NCBI GenBank assembly: GCA_002946415.1
Contig: NJPS01000043.1
Coordinates: 62,001-126,000, forward strand
Source of the DNA: Rutstroemia sp. NJR-2017a BVV2
Lineage: Eukaryota; Ascomycota; Leotiomycetes; Helotiales; Rutstroemiaceae
DNA: 64,000 bases
Direction of reading: 5' to 3'
Numbering within the stretch: the stretch's first letter is position 1; every line of letters begins with the position of its first letter. The position numbers and the translations under genes were made by a program. A model generated the notes under the pieces. The model was not told the origin of the DNA. It did not search any database and worked only from the letters and a program-made list of their open reading frames with translations. Shown here one piece after another: positions 42,015-53,774 of this stretch.

Positions 42015-44133
42015 CTACTCCGCCGCATCCTCATACCAGCTCCCTACTCTCTGCTCCCCTAAATCCCCACTCCCTTGACCACTAACCACCTTATCTTTCC
42101 TCGCTTGCTTTCTCTGCTTCTGCCTCTCCTGGAACCTTTCCCTCTCCGCGCCCTCCTGCAGCGTCTGCTCTATCTTCGGCTTCAGCTTCGTCGAGCCGCC
42201 GCCCCTCGAGCTTTGCGATCCGTACGAGCTCAGCGTTCCTGAGCGATCTATCGTAGGCTCTATCGCGATCGCCGGTTTCTGCACACTACCCGGGGAAGCT
42301 AGCTTCCCCTTGCCATCGTCCGTCCCCGAGTTGGTTTTCATGACCGGCTGGGGGGTGCCGAAGATGGAGTCGGCGGGCATGACTTCGATGCCGGGGGTGT
42401 TGGAGATGTAGATCATTTTGGGTTTGATCTTAGAGACGGAGGTTTGTTTGGTGTGGTAGACTTGGATTTGTGGGGTTGTGGGGGAGAATATGGGAGAGAA
42501 AGTTGGGGAGAAGGGCTGCGGGTGTGTGATCGATATGTAGGTTGCGGATTGGGGGTAGTTGGCTGGCATGGGTGGGAGCGGGGGGATCTCGAAATCGGTT
42601 ATGTCCTGGGGAGACATGGGGAACGTATGGAACGTTGAGACGGAGGCGGGAGAGGGAGGAATGCCTCCGAAGGTGTGATTCGATCGGACGCCTGGTGACA
42701 GTGGGTCGTTGAATGGTTGTGGGAGGCTGTTTGGTGTGACGGGGATAGGATAGTTGAGAGAGTATCGATTGACCGGTAAGGACTGTCGAGGAAGAGAGAA
42801 TCTATCAATAGATGCGACCGAATGTCTGTTGTTGGCTGAAGATGGTTCCAGTCGTACTGAGCTTCGCATGGGTCCTGATGCCGATGGTAACGAATGCGGG
42901 CAGTCCGAGAATGGTCTGTCAAGCCGAGCGACTGTTTTCACAGGGACATCGGGTGGTGGTGGTGATTTTGGTAGAGGTGCACTCGGAGTAACAGGTCTTG
43001 ATGACGCGGATATCGTTATCGATGGGAAATCCAGCGCGGGAAGCTTAGGAGGTAGTGATGTGCGATTTTGTGAGAAAGAGCGAGCGTGTCCCATGGGGAA
43101 GAGGAAGTTTGGTTCCCTCATTTCCTCACTCTGTGGAGAGACGACCGAGACTTCCGACTGGTACGAAATTTCTGATAGACCTCGTGAATGACCGTAATTA
43201 GGTCTAGGTCTGCCATCAGGGCTAGGCGTGAATCCTCGCTCATCTATACGTTCGAGTAGTCCTCGAGGTTCTTCCCCTCCTCCGCGACGGCTTCCATGTC
43301 TATCCGAGGAATCGGATGATATCGACATGAGCGAACCAATGCGTTGCGCATTAATACGTATCGACTTCCTGACCCCAATACCCCCCAGTTTGAATAGTTG
43401 AGTATCATTCCCTTGAAGCTCGACCGCTTTCTCTGAAGTTCCATCTTCTAGGTTACTGAACTTCCCCCACTTTGGAAATCTTTTGTTGCCGGATCGTCTT
43501 TTCAAACAGAATCTGGCGCCAACAGCGACGATTAGTAGGACAGCTACTATTGCTACCGCGATCATGGCTTTCGCAACCCCGCTGAGACCCCCACCACTTG
43601 AGTTGTTACTAGCCACCAACACTGGGGTGCTAGTTGGCGACGTTGTCGCAGTCTGTGACTGCACAGAAGTAATGGGCGCCATCGAGGTCGATGAAACCGC
43701 AGTGGTCTGTATCGAAGAGGTCGATGTGCTCGAAGCACTACTTGAAGTTGTTTTGGATGAACTGATGCTCGACGAGGAAACGTTCTCATTTAACAGGGCG
43801 CAAATTTGACCAACCACTTTCATAGAAGCTAGATGGTATAAGCTTTAAGACATCCGAACCCACAACAATTGACTTACTTTTAGCATCGATGGTACTGCAT
43901 GCGTCTTGTATGCAACTTGTCGTATTCGAAACAGTCGAGCTCCGTGCCGAGATACCGTTACTATCGGAACAGTAGCAGGAAAAGTCGTCAGAACTGCAGC
44001 CAAGTGAGGTGGTAGCTGACTCAAGGCACGTGTCGGAACATGATGGGAGGGAATTTAGCTCGTCTGATAACGATTGAGACTTTACAACCGTCGAAGACAA
44101 CAGAAGCAAAAGGGAAACAGAAAAGAAGAGCAT
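42015..44133 (-). CDS. CFEM-domain single-pass membrane protein
   Basis: Two exons (44133-43878 and 43828-42015) give 689 residues. A signal peptide (MLFFSVSLLLLLSSTVVKSQ) is followed by a CFEM domain (about residues 28-100) with all eight cysteines, the last one lying in exon 2 (KVVGQICALLN). A Ser/Thr-rich stalk (about 100-160, probably O-glycosylated) leads to one membrane helix (about 171-191, MIAVAIVAVLLIVAVGA) and a long cytosolic tail of about 490 residues. The tail is rich in Ser and Pro, with many SPPP-type and PLSPG motifs, ending in a basic helix (RFQERQKQRKQARKDK). CFEM proteins take part in heme uptake, adhesion or surface sensing. This layout (extracellular CFEM, helix, disordered tail) suits a surface receptor or wall-stress sensor-like protein. 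Splicing in frame across the CFEM domain supports the model. Confidence 0.9.
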
Positions 44134-46589
44134 GATGAATTAAGAAGGTTGCGTTCCATCAATGTAAGAACTTAAACATGAGACTTTTAGAAACCAACAA
44201 CCAGGTCGCAACGGGGAAGTACAAAGGCATATAGAGAAGAGGGAGGATGTCTTGAGGATCGATGGAGCTTTGTGTGAGAGAATGAGTCTCGAGCTGTTGT
44301 CACACCCTGGTCATGTTGATGACATGGGAGTGCTGTGATCTAAAACTCGGATCATGGGCAAGATTCGCAGGAATCCATAAAACAACAAAAACGAAGGGGA
44401 CTTCTTGTACTTCCGTACAGATCAACGAAGGCGCAGCCGCTCAGTGGGGATGACCAAACAGGGTCTAGGGAATCCGTTTGCACCTACCGCTTACTTCACC
44501 TTCATTACTTCGTACAGAACTGTGCGAAGGTGCAGAAGGACTGGGAGTCTGGGAGTCTGGGACGACTGGGAAAAGTATTTGGGGATGGGATCTACCACAA
44601 GAGTGGCTCGTGGCTCGTGTGGTCCGCGTCTCCAGATCCACGGAGAATTATCCGTGAAACGCGCTCGTCGGATGTGTTTCTGAATTGGGTATTTCCGTCG
44701 CGAAGCTTCGCTGCTATAGACCTAGTACCAGTCGTAAGATTGTGAAAAGGCGTGAAAATGGGTGGAAAGGGAGCAGCAATATGATGAAAATAACTCCTTT
44801 TCCAATTTTCCGTCGTCTCGTTGGTTACATCCTACTCTGCCTTGCGCTTAAATCGACCCACAAAACGATCGGAGGAGATTGGTGATTGACCAGCAGAGCC
44901 CTACGGTGAAGCGAGGATGGTAGTGGGTGATTTGTTTGTTAGGTTAGGAAAGATACGGTATTACATATTACACGGGTCATCCAGCAGCACGCCTGGTCCA
45001 CTCTTGGAGCTCCAAGTGAGGTTGTTTGGGTGCTGTGTTGCTCGAAGGATTCTCAAAGATCGGAACCCTGGTTCTGGGAGGAGGATACGGTTTACAAGAA
45101 ACGTGCTTAGGTCAACCTGCGGGCGCTTCCAACCTCTCCCAGCCTATGAAGATGGGATGGCGTTGCTGTGTGAGAAAAACTGCCACGTCGTACGGAACGT
45201 ACAGTCAGAACGCCCGCTTCTAGAAGATGATGTTGTATGGATACCCGTGCAGCAATGGAATTTCGCAGTAAACATACTTCGTAGCTACCGACTCCACCTG
45301 AAACGAGGAACCCCACACTCTCACGTCTACTCTGTACGAAAGTGCTTTATGGCCAACCACTGCGCGTGTCTTCCATTGGTCTGTTGCTCGCTACACGGGC
45401 ATTGGACGAACTGGTAGATACTAATTGGTACTGGCTACTGGGTGATACCATGATATGCTTGGCCAAAGAATAATGTGACGAATGATGGAGCTCAGATGAA
45501 GCGGTTTGGCGCGTTTGAGATTGGAAATCTCGCAACACCAAGACATTTGGGAACGAGAGAGGTATATTTAGGTATAGGCACGGGCGCAGCTCGGAAACAA
45601 AAACACTTCCCGCGCTTAAGATTGCTCGCGTGTCTGAGCGAGCCAAAATTCAATGCCGTGTCGTCAATTCAGTACGGGCACAGGTTATTTTGTACTATAA
45701 TTCAGAATGTCTAAGATTCTCTCTAAGAAGAGTTGGCGTGTGCTTCACGACGACCACCCATGGCATGGAGCCAAGCCCATGTAATTTCGTCACAGCACAA
45801 GCCAGTGGTAGACGATGTCTGAGATTCCTTCATTGTGGGAAGGCCAGCCACCAACGACCAGCCTTAGGTAGAGTGTGGCTAAGAGCTCAGAGCTCACAGC
45901 TCAGAGCTCTCCCAGTGCGGTAATGAATGATAAGTACACCGGGTGCAGAATGCAAGGCAAAGGTGGGTATCGCGCTTTGAATGAACGTTACAAAGGAATG
46001 GAATGATGTGAAAATTTCGTAAGGGATGCCAAGGTTCTATGCCAGTAAGAGAGCTCTTCCATAGCTTCATCCTTCACAACTTTAGCTCACCGTCACCTCA
46101 CCTCGCTCATCCGCTCTGTGTGCGCCAAACCAAGTAACGAACGAAAGCTTGACATTGAGCTTAATGATCCTGATGTGTGAGGATGAATCACGGGTATCAT
46201 GTGTGTCACCGACTTTCTGCTGAAGAAAAGCAGCTGACACGGTAAAGGATATCAACGCACACTGTGAAAAGGTTCCGTACGATCGTTTTGCTGGCCAATT
46301 TTCTCATCACAAGTCTCTCTCTGCTTTTCGCGCCGACCAGCTCGTGGCTCTGTTGTCGCGATAAAGGTAAGGAGAGAAACGAAGATGGTGGAACATTTGA
46401 AACCCCCAAAAAGCTGGCGATTAACTGGAACGATTCGAGTGTCTAGGCAACGGTTTATTCCTAGGAACGTCGCTTTCGTAAAGGTGAAGTCTTTCCTTTA
46501 CGTACGGTGGTGGACGCGCTGGCTACGCCGCAGCGGTGAGGTGATGGCCAAGAAGTCGAAGGATTTTGCGACGGATGAGCTTTTCGCTT

Positions 46590-46619
46590 CAGACCTTCGC
46601 AGACCTTCGCAGACCTTCG
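46590..46619 (+). repeat. Three tandem copies of a 10-bp unit
   Basis: The unit CAGACCTTCG is present three times head to tail (the third copy ends in T). It is non-coding context. Confidence 0.7.
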
Positions 46620-47183
46620 TTATGTCTACAGTCTACCAAGCCATCGACGGACAGGAAAAATCTTTTCCCTTTGGTCCGGCCCTCGCCATAGGTACAGTAC
46701 TCTCACCTAATCATGCAGCATCGAATTCAGGCTATGTGGAAGTAAACACCCAACAGGCCTACACGTAGTCCGGACCTCTCGTTTCCGCGCTAGATTCCAA
46801 AACGGCACATCGGAGACGGAGTAGTTTTCGTATCTGCCGTCGCCCGCTCCGCCATTTCTCGTCAGACATCCTGCTTCGGCACTCACTAGCAGCAAGAATC
46901 TCCATCATCCGAATGCTTGTTAGTACCGTTGTAGTGCAATTGACACCTTCTTATTCGTTGATCGGCAGAATTGTTTCTCCAGATGTAATTTATCCGTCGT
47001 GGCCTTCATATATCGCGGGGTTGGGGCGCGGGGTAGACAAGTCGATTTTCTAGTTCCTTCCACCGCCTGTTAAGATGATGTCGCTCCGAATATACCTACG
47101 AAGGAAAGGCTCAATGATGCTCCGATGCTGCAATGAGTGCAAAGTTTGCCTGCAGGGACAGTACTTGTGTGCTAAGGGCTGGC

Positions 47184-47213
47184 TAGGTAGGTAGGTAGGT
47201 AGGTAGGTATAAA
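47184..47213 (+). promoter_or_regulatory. (GTAG)n microsatellite and TATA box before the esterase gene
   Basis: About six GGTA/GTAG units are followed at once by TATAAA at 47208-47213, roughly 100 bp upstream of the esterase ATG at 47315. This is a reasonable core promoter. Repeat length could affect spacing of upstream elements. Confidence 0.5.
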
Positions 47214-47314
47214 GTGAGGCGCGTTCGTACAAGTTTCCATGATTCGATTTCTCTCTGGTGTTCGTCTCTCTGTGCTGAACGGTTGAATCAATTGACTATT
47301 CACGAGCGGTCAAG

Positions 47315-48515
47315 ATGAGGAGCTTCGCATATACTCTCGGATTGTTAGCAGGAAGCGCGGCAGCAGTTGCTGTACCTGATCATCAATCTTCGGGTAGATG
47401 GATACCGCATTTCAATAATTTGGTTGCATTCGGTGACAGGTAAAGATCTCAATTTTCAACATGTACAAGAATATTGGCATAATCAAATGTGGCTGACCCA
47501 ACTGCGATGACAGTTACACGGACGAGAGCCGATTGAGCTACTTCTTCGCTCACAACGGGTCTGCCCCTCCACCAGGAACCCTACTTCCTTCGAGCAACTC
47601 AACAGCAAGCGGAGGCGTCACGTGGGATCGATTCGTCTCAGACTACAGTGGAGCGAAGCTTTACGATTATGCAGTGTCAGGAGCAGTATGTTCCAACAAG
47701 ATCATTTATCGATACCTCGCAGGTATAAACGGTCCATTCCCTGATGTCGTTTATGAAGTCGACGCCTTCGTTGCGGATACCAAATACGTCAACACATCAA
47801 CAAAGACCAACACTCTCTACACGAACCGCAAATCTGACAATACCGTGTACTCAATGTGGATTGGTACAAACGATTTGGGAAATGGGGCTTTCTTGACAGA
47901 TTCATCTTTGGGCGAAACCACCATTCCGGATTACATAGACTGTATCTTTGATCGGTTTGATGGTATTTACGCAACGGGTGGTAGATACTTTGTCTTGATG
48001 AACCTTGCTCCATTACAATTGTCGCCATTGTATGGTATGCCAGATGCAGGTGGGCTTAACGCCAGTCATTACTGGACGGACAAGGTAAGATTCTCCAGGT
48101 TATCCTGCCATCGCGCAACTACTCACAAAAACTCTAGCCAAGCAACACTACGGAAGTCAGCGGTAAAATGAAGGAATATACCAAACTGTCAAACAGTGTA
48201 TTCGACTATCGTGTGCCATATGAGTTGCTGATCAAGAGACGCTATCCTGGTGCATCAATCGCAATTTTTGATACCAATACCCTCATGACTGACATCTACA
48301 ACAACCCAACCAAATTTTTACCCGCGCCAGCCGTCGTCGATAAACCATATATTCTGTGCGACCTCTCCGGATCACCATGTCCACAGCAGCCAGGGAACAT
48401 CGAAGGATATATGTGGTACGACGAGCTGCACCCCTCACCAGGAACGGACAAGGTCATCGCGACCGAATTCATAAATGTTGTGAAAGGAACTTCTAAATAT
48501 GCTACATACTGGTAG
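47315..48515 (+). CDS. SGNH/GDSL esterase, carbohydrate esterase family 16-like (secreted)
   Basis: Three exons (47315-47439, 47514-48084, 48138-48515) give 357 residues. A signal peptide (MRSFAYTLGLLAGSAAAVA) precedes the catalytic block LVAFGDSYTDESRLS; the nucleophile Ser42 is completed exactly at the first splice junction. MWIGTNDLGNG is block III (the GxND element), and YDELHPSPGTDK near residue 327 gives the Asp-x-x-His of block V. Fungal CE16 enzymes remove acetyl groups from hemicellulose fragments outside the cell. Several N-glycosylation sites (NGS, NST, NAS, NTT) are present. There is no carbohydrate-binding module. This points to a plant-matter-degrading lifestyle, though one gene is weak evidence. 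Confidence 0.9.
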
Positions 48516-49963
48516 AAGCCTTGATTGGTTATACTTCTTCCTGTCCTTTACTAGTCAATAAATCAAATATAATATTCTCCGAAAAGTTCATTTATCCATG
48601 TTGCTTGCATGTATCACAGCACACGACATCATAGATAATCCTTCAATCCGGTGTGACTCTCAATCCCCACCGGGAACGGCTTGCATATTCCCCTTCCGAG
48701 GAGAGCAAGGCTGTCAAAGCTGGTCTTGCGATCTACTCTTGGTTCAGGATATTGTATAAATGAAGCCGTTGACCAAAATTTACAGATTCTACTAGAAGGT
48801 CTTCTGGCCGTGTGCTTGAGCCCAACGGCCAAGCAGGAATGCTTATGGGCACAATCTGGATTCTTTTCGTCCGAATGAGTCAACACTTCTCGAGACTGGA
48901 TGTGAGCTTGTGCATGCTTAGGTAAAGAATCCTACCCAGATATTGTTCCCTGCATCATCTTACTGTGTTGGTGGATGCAAGCACGAGAGGTACCTACATA
49001 TGTCGTATAAAGACTTGGTTCGTTCTGTGTTCTTGCCTGTGCAGTAGACATTTACTGGCGAGATATCCTGGGAGGGGAAATGTAAAACCCAGCGATTGCC
49101 CCTCGCAAAGAATAATTCCTCAGCTGGTTAGGGATCCTTTCAGAACGGCCTTCACCAATCCATTGCCTTCTGCCTTCTACGTTCTCTCTCTCTTATTGCC
49201 ACTCCGCAGAAAGCGAGTCGTCGGAACACCCCAGAACGACTATGAGATACGAGTACCTAAAGCGGGCAGAGATGGATTTTAATACTCGAGCCCATGTCAT
49301 GCACAGGTCAAATACACCCGCAGTAGCCAGATGCGTTCCTTGTTTTGACATTGATCCCGAGCGTCTCTGCCTATCATATTCTGGAGATGTGATTGTTTCG
49401 GCTAAAACCTTGTCACATTTGGGACTCGGCTCTATCGTGGTGATTATGCATCTGCTTGAAACGCCCATGAAATTCTTCACACCACAGCACAGCTCAGCAC
49501 AGCTCAGCACAACCCCAGACCAGCAACCCACATCCAGATCCTCACTACTGCCCAAAAGAGAGGATATCAGAGGGAGAAATACAAAGAGCTATTGAAGATA
49601 CTCGACGAAGAGGGAAAAAAGGAACCCGCGCACAACCAGCCATCCACATCCACATCACACATCACATCACATCCACACATCCACACACCCGTTATCCCAC
49701 CACTCATCGGCCCTCGATCCCACATCCCACCCATTTTTCTTATTCCTGACCATAATACCATACCCCAGAAATAAACAAACTACTACCCGAAACGATACCA
49801 CCAAACGGAGATCTAGTATCCTTGGCATTGCCTTACGCGCATTCCCGAACGAACGAAACGTCAATCTATAGCATTTCCCCAGCTAGCATTGCCGTGCGGC
49901 GTATGTACGACTTGAGATCATGCTAGGCAGCCTATCATAGCTTTCCATTTACTCCCAAGAGCC
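48516..49963. other. Intergenic region, about 1.4 kb
   Basis: Holds the 3' end of the esterase gene and a long upstream region for the SSXT-like gene. It contains a CAGCTCAGCA tandem near 49485-49510 and a CA/CCA-rich stretch near 49640-49690. No gene is supported. Confidence 0.4.
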
Positions 49964-51798
49964 ATGTATGCACCAAGTTACGCTTTTGGTCCGGGGAACA
50001 ACGCGCAAGCTTTCAATCCAAATGGCGCCCATCCACAGGCCCCTCAGACTCCCCTTCAACCCGGTCAACAGCCTCAGCACATGATGTACAACCCTCAGCA
50101 ATATGCCGTCGCAGGCCATCCCTCACCCTATGGCGCGTCGCCTGGTCCTGGCATGGGTGGTAATGCGGGTGGAATGGGCATGATGCCAAACACCGGTATG
50201 GCGCATATGCCTGGTGGAAATGGTAAGTTGCACACTCTACAGCTTTTGTTTTGTAATCTGCTACAATATCCAATTCCTGCTGCGTACGTGTGCATATCTC
50301 GATACTCTATTTCGAAGGTAGCTGAGCCTCTCGGATCGCACATCACCGTCCGCACGCAACAGGTGTTCTCGGCTCCTAGCCGTTCCCGTTGAGTATGCCA
50401 GTAGCAGCTTGTGACTGCTCACAATTGAATCAAGCAAAGTAACAAATGGCTGACGGTTTATTCCCAATAGTGCCGTCGTATCAGACCCCTTATACAAGTT
50501 CCCCATATGGCAGCAATCTACCTACATCCTCGTCCGTGTCACATCCTCAAAATTTCATGCCGACAACCTCAAATGCGCCGTCTCAATATGGGATGAACCC
50601 ATCATCGATGCTTCCTCAGCAACATCAAATGCAACAACGCATGCAGCCTCCCCCTTCCTCCACACCGACGCCCACATCCGCGACTTCCCGTGTGTCTCCA
50701 TACGGCAACTTCCCCCAGAATAGCCCTCCGACGGCCTCGACAGCCCAATTCGCCATGCCGCAAAACCCGAATCACCAACTTCAGCAACAGCAACAAACAC
50801 CTAATAACAACCCACATTCGCAAGGAGGCATGTCTTTAACGCCGCAGACTCCCAACTTCCCGCCTGGCGCGCAGAATCCCGAAAACGCGGGTGCGGTTCT
50901 CGCGACCCCGCTGAGTCCAGGCTCGGAACATCGAGAAAAAGAAAGGGTTAGCGTTCTATTAGAGATCAATCGAGAGATGCTGTTTGAAGTCGTTCGGATA
51001 CAAGGTCTTCAAGCCAAAGCGAAGAGCAATCCGCCTCAGGATCCGGCCGAGAGAGCAAAGCTTGAGCAAGACATGAAAGCCGCGACGAAGGAATATGTTG
51101 AGTAAGTTCTCCTTTCATTGCAGTATATAATATCTTGCTGACCCCATCCAAGATGCATGCGACGCCTCCAATACAACCTAGCCTACCTCGCCGCAATCGC
51201 CGACCGCTCCCACAAACCCGCATCTCAGGTCCCCTCCCACCCCGCCGTAATGAGCGCGCCATTCATCGCCCCCGCCCCCAAATCCATCAAAAGCACCGAG
51301 CCGGCCACAACCAACGGCGACGGCTCGCCCGCCCCAGCAAGCGAAGAAACACAAGAAGACCGCGCGAGGATAATATCCGACCTCTACAAAAGACTGCAAG
51401 ACCTCTTCCCGGGCGTCGATCCCAAGCGCGACGTCGTGCCACAGCAGCCCAACGCGGCAGCCAGAGCGCAGCAGCACGCGCAGCAGATGCAGGCGCACAA
51501 GCAGGGGGATATGGGCCAGGGTCAGGGTCAGGGGCACAATATGATGGGCGGGCAGGCTCAGGGACAGATGCCTCAGAATGGCAGCGGTGGACAGCAGCAG
51601 GGACAACAGCAGGGAGGAATGGTCATGGGCGGGGTGAGTTTAAATCAGGCGCAGTTGCAGCAGCAGCAGCAGCAACAGCAGAAAATGCAGAATGAAATGC
51701 GGATGCGGATGATGCAGGAGGCGCAGAAACATCAGCAGCAGCAGCAACAACAACAGCAACAGCAGATGATGAATATGGGGCAGATGCAGGGGAGATGA
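49964..51798 (+). CDS. Glutamine-rich SSXT/SS18-like protein (GRP-type)
   Basis: Three exons (49964-50222, 50471-51101, 51153-51798) give 511 residues. The only folded part is at about residues 245-318: LLEINREMLFEVVRIQGLQ, a 30-residue charged linker, then YVECMRRLQYNLAYLAAIAD. This matches the SSXT (SS18 N-terminal) pattern, in which one helix and a second ending NL.YLA.IAD form a helical hairpin. In animals SS18 is a subunit of the SWI/SNF (BAF) chromatin remodeller. In fungi such proteins are known as glutamine-repeat proteins. The flanks are low-complexity: Pro/Gly/Met-rich before, Gln-rich after, with a poly-Gln run at the C-terminus encoded by CAG/CAA mixtures. It is a likely nuclear transcription cofactor. 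The hairpin is split by intron 2, so only the spliced form shows it. An unusual feature is the long 248 bp first intron. Confidence 0.85.
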
Positions 51799-53774
51799 TA
51801 GGTCGGTGCTTGGGTAGGTGGAGTGGGTGAATGAGTGGCTGGTAAACTTGTATGTTGTTGAGTTGGGCTTGGATATACTTTTTTGGGTTGTGGATGTCCG
51901 TGTGTGCGTGTGAAAAGGCAGATGAATGGATTGGATTGCGTGGGGATGAAATGGTAGGATATGGAAATGGGATACTGGGTTGGATATTGGGTTGGATAGG
52001 ATAGGTTAGGTTAGGATAGGATAGGATTTAAATAAATAGGGTATAGAGTGATTATTGGATTCGAAGGGAAATGGTCTTAATAGTTGATTAATTGATTTGA
52101 CGGAGTGGTTGAATGATTGATGCAGTACGTGGATGGGATAGATGGATGGGGGGTAAAGGGACTGCTCTTTCTCTTGAAGTAGGAATCTTTCTTTTCTTTT
52201 CATTGCATTGTATTTGACCTGTCCTCGCTCTCTGCCCCCCTTTCTCCCATGTTTACTCTCTCTGTGTGTATGTATACATACTTGGAATCTACAACGACGT
52301 ATTCGTCTTCTTCTTCTCCTCCTCTCTCTTCCTCTTCCCCTTCCCATTTCCCTTCCCCTTTCTCAGCCATATACGTACGTCCTTGGATAAGCCACAAGCC
52401 CGCCAGCTATCTGGACGAACACCGCACAGAACCAATGGAATGCGTATGTATACTTTTGGCCGAAAGGAGGAGGATGGGGGACTCGGAGACATGTATGTTC
52501 TTTTTCTCGCTTGAGGACCACCTCCAACAGATGGCTGGCTCATATTACGCTGCGTGATACCGCCAGTGGTGAGAGGATGGATGAGTGAGTGAGTGTAGGA
52601 TGTAGAGTGTATGCCGTACATACATGCATACATGCATGCTCGAGTTATCTGTCAAGGGAAAGACAGGGAGGGAACAAGAAGAAGGGAGGGGGGAAGTAAA
52701 AAAAAAGAAGAAAAGGTTCGGAAACATATCATCTCTCTGTCCACCAACCCTCTGTTGCACCTATTCTCAGCCCATCACATCCATCCATTGTATCGCACGG
52801 CGGCGTATATGCATCTAGCTAACCACACAGACATATAGATAGCTCGGCGAAGATATGAATAGTAACTCATCAGTATGTATATTCCGCGAACGATACTTCT
52901 CATCTAAACTTATTTCTCTATCTATCTCTGCGTCCGTCCATCCACCCATCCATCCAACCATCCAATCCTCTTCTCCAAATAGCAGTCTCAATTCGATATC
53001 AACCCCATTTTCTCTTTACGCCTTTTAGACTATCCCAGCGTCCCACGACGACTCAATCTCATCACCCCATTCAAGTCAAAAGAAAACAAAGATAAAGAAT
53101 TACTATAAATTACACATTTTTCCCCATCTCAATTCATCTCTTCCCGTCTTGTCTTTCCATGATGATGTATCCGTCCGTCCGTTCATTCATTTATTCATTT
53201 CTTCCAATCCCATTCCGCCTATGTCGCAGAAACCGTTTCTTCCTCTTCTTCTTCTTTTCTTCTCATCAACATCCATCCATATCCACCATCACCACAACCA
53301 ATATCATACAGTGTGTGCTGTAGAAAGGCGGATTAAAGCAGAGCAGAGCAGAGTAAAAAGAAAAGTAAAACCAGAGAACCATCAATATCAATCCATCCCA
53401 AGGGGTATCTGGTAAAGAACCAATCAATAAGAAACCCAACGAAAACAACAACCAGAAGACCTAACCCAACCGTCCCGAAGCAAACCAAACCATCCTAGTA
53501 TGTATTCCACAACAACCACCTAATATGCAGGCAACCCATCCGCCCATACCATTCCACCCAAGCCATTATTATCTTTCCATTCCAAAAATATCTGTTCACC
53601 ATATTTCGCCACTCTTGCAACCAATTAACCGACCAATCGAGAAATAAAAATTCTGGTGCATACTAGCAATAAAGCAATACTCACCAAGTGCCGAAAAGGG
53701 CGCTAAAAAAATCTAGAAGGTTGACACCAGAAGTACCGATACCAGCAGAAGCCAGATCCCAACCGAGAAAAAGT
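51799..53774. other. Convergent gene-free region with simple repeats, about 2 kb
   Basis: No supported gene. It contains GATAGG/GTTAGG tandem units (51990-52028), an ATACATGC tandem (near 52618-52640), and (CCAT)n/(CCGT)n runs (near 52935-52970 and 53168-53185). Together with overlapping short frames on all strands this looks like long 3' regions and non-coding sequence. Pyrimidine- or purine-skewed stretches explain the many spurious ORFs. Confidence 0.4.
51990..52028 (+). repeat. GATAGG/GTTAGG short tandem repeats
   Basis: Interspersed GGATA and GGTTA units. They resemble telomere repeat TTAGGG only superficially: the units are 5 bp and mixed, and they lie between two genes. Confidence 0.6.

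Larger units (their letters stand above)
44134..47314. other. Gene-free region, about 3.2 kb
   Basis: The longest stretch without a supported gene. Frames up to 166 codons (44917-45417) have no family features, and no splice chain could be built. It contains a nearly palindromic AGAGCTC/GAGCTCT cluster (45882-45910), three tandem copies of a 10-bp CAGACCTTCG-type unit (46590-46619), and a (GTAG)n run directly before the TATA box of the next gene. It may hold long promoters or a non-coding transcript. Confidence 0.4.

Noticed and set aside
42754..43191. Plus-strand 145-codon frame
   Set aside because: Antisense shadow of the CFEM protein tail.
44917..45417. 166-codon frame in the gene-free region
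   Set aside because: No recognised motif, unbalanced composition, and competing frames on both strands.
51990..52028. Telomere-like TTAGG repeat
   Set aside because: Units are mixed GGATA/GGTTA 5-mers, not TTAGGG, and lie between two genes; simple repeat only.
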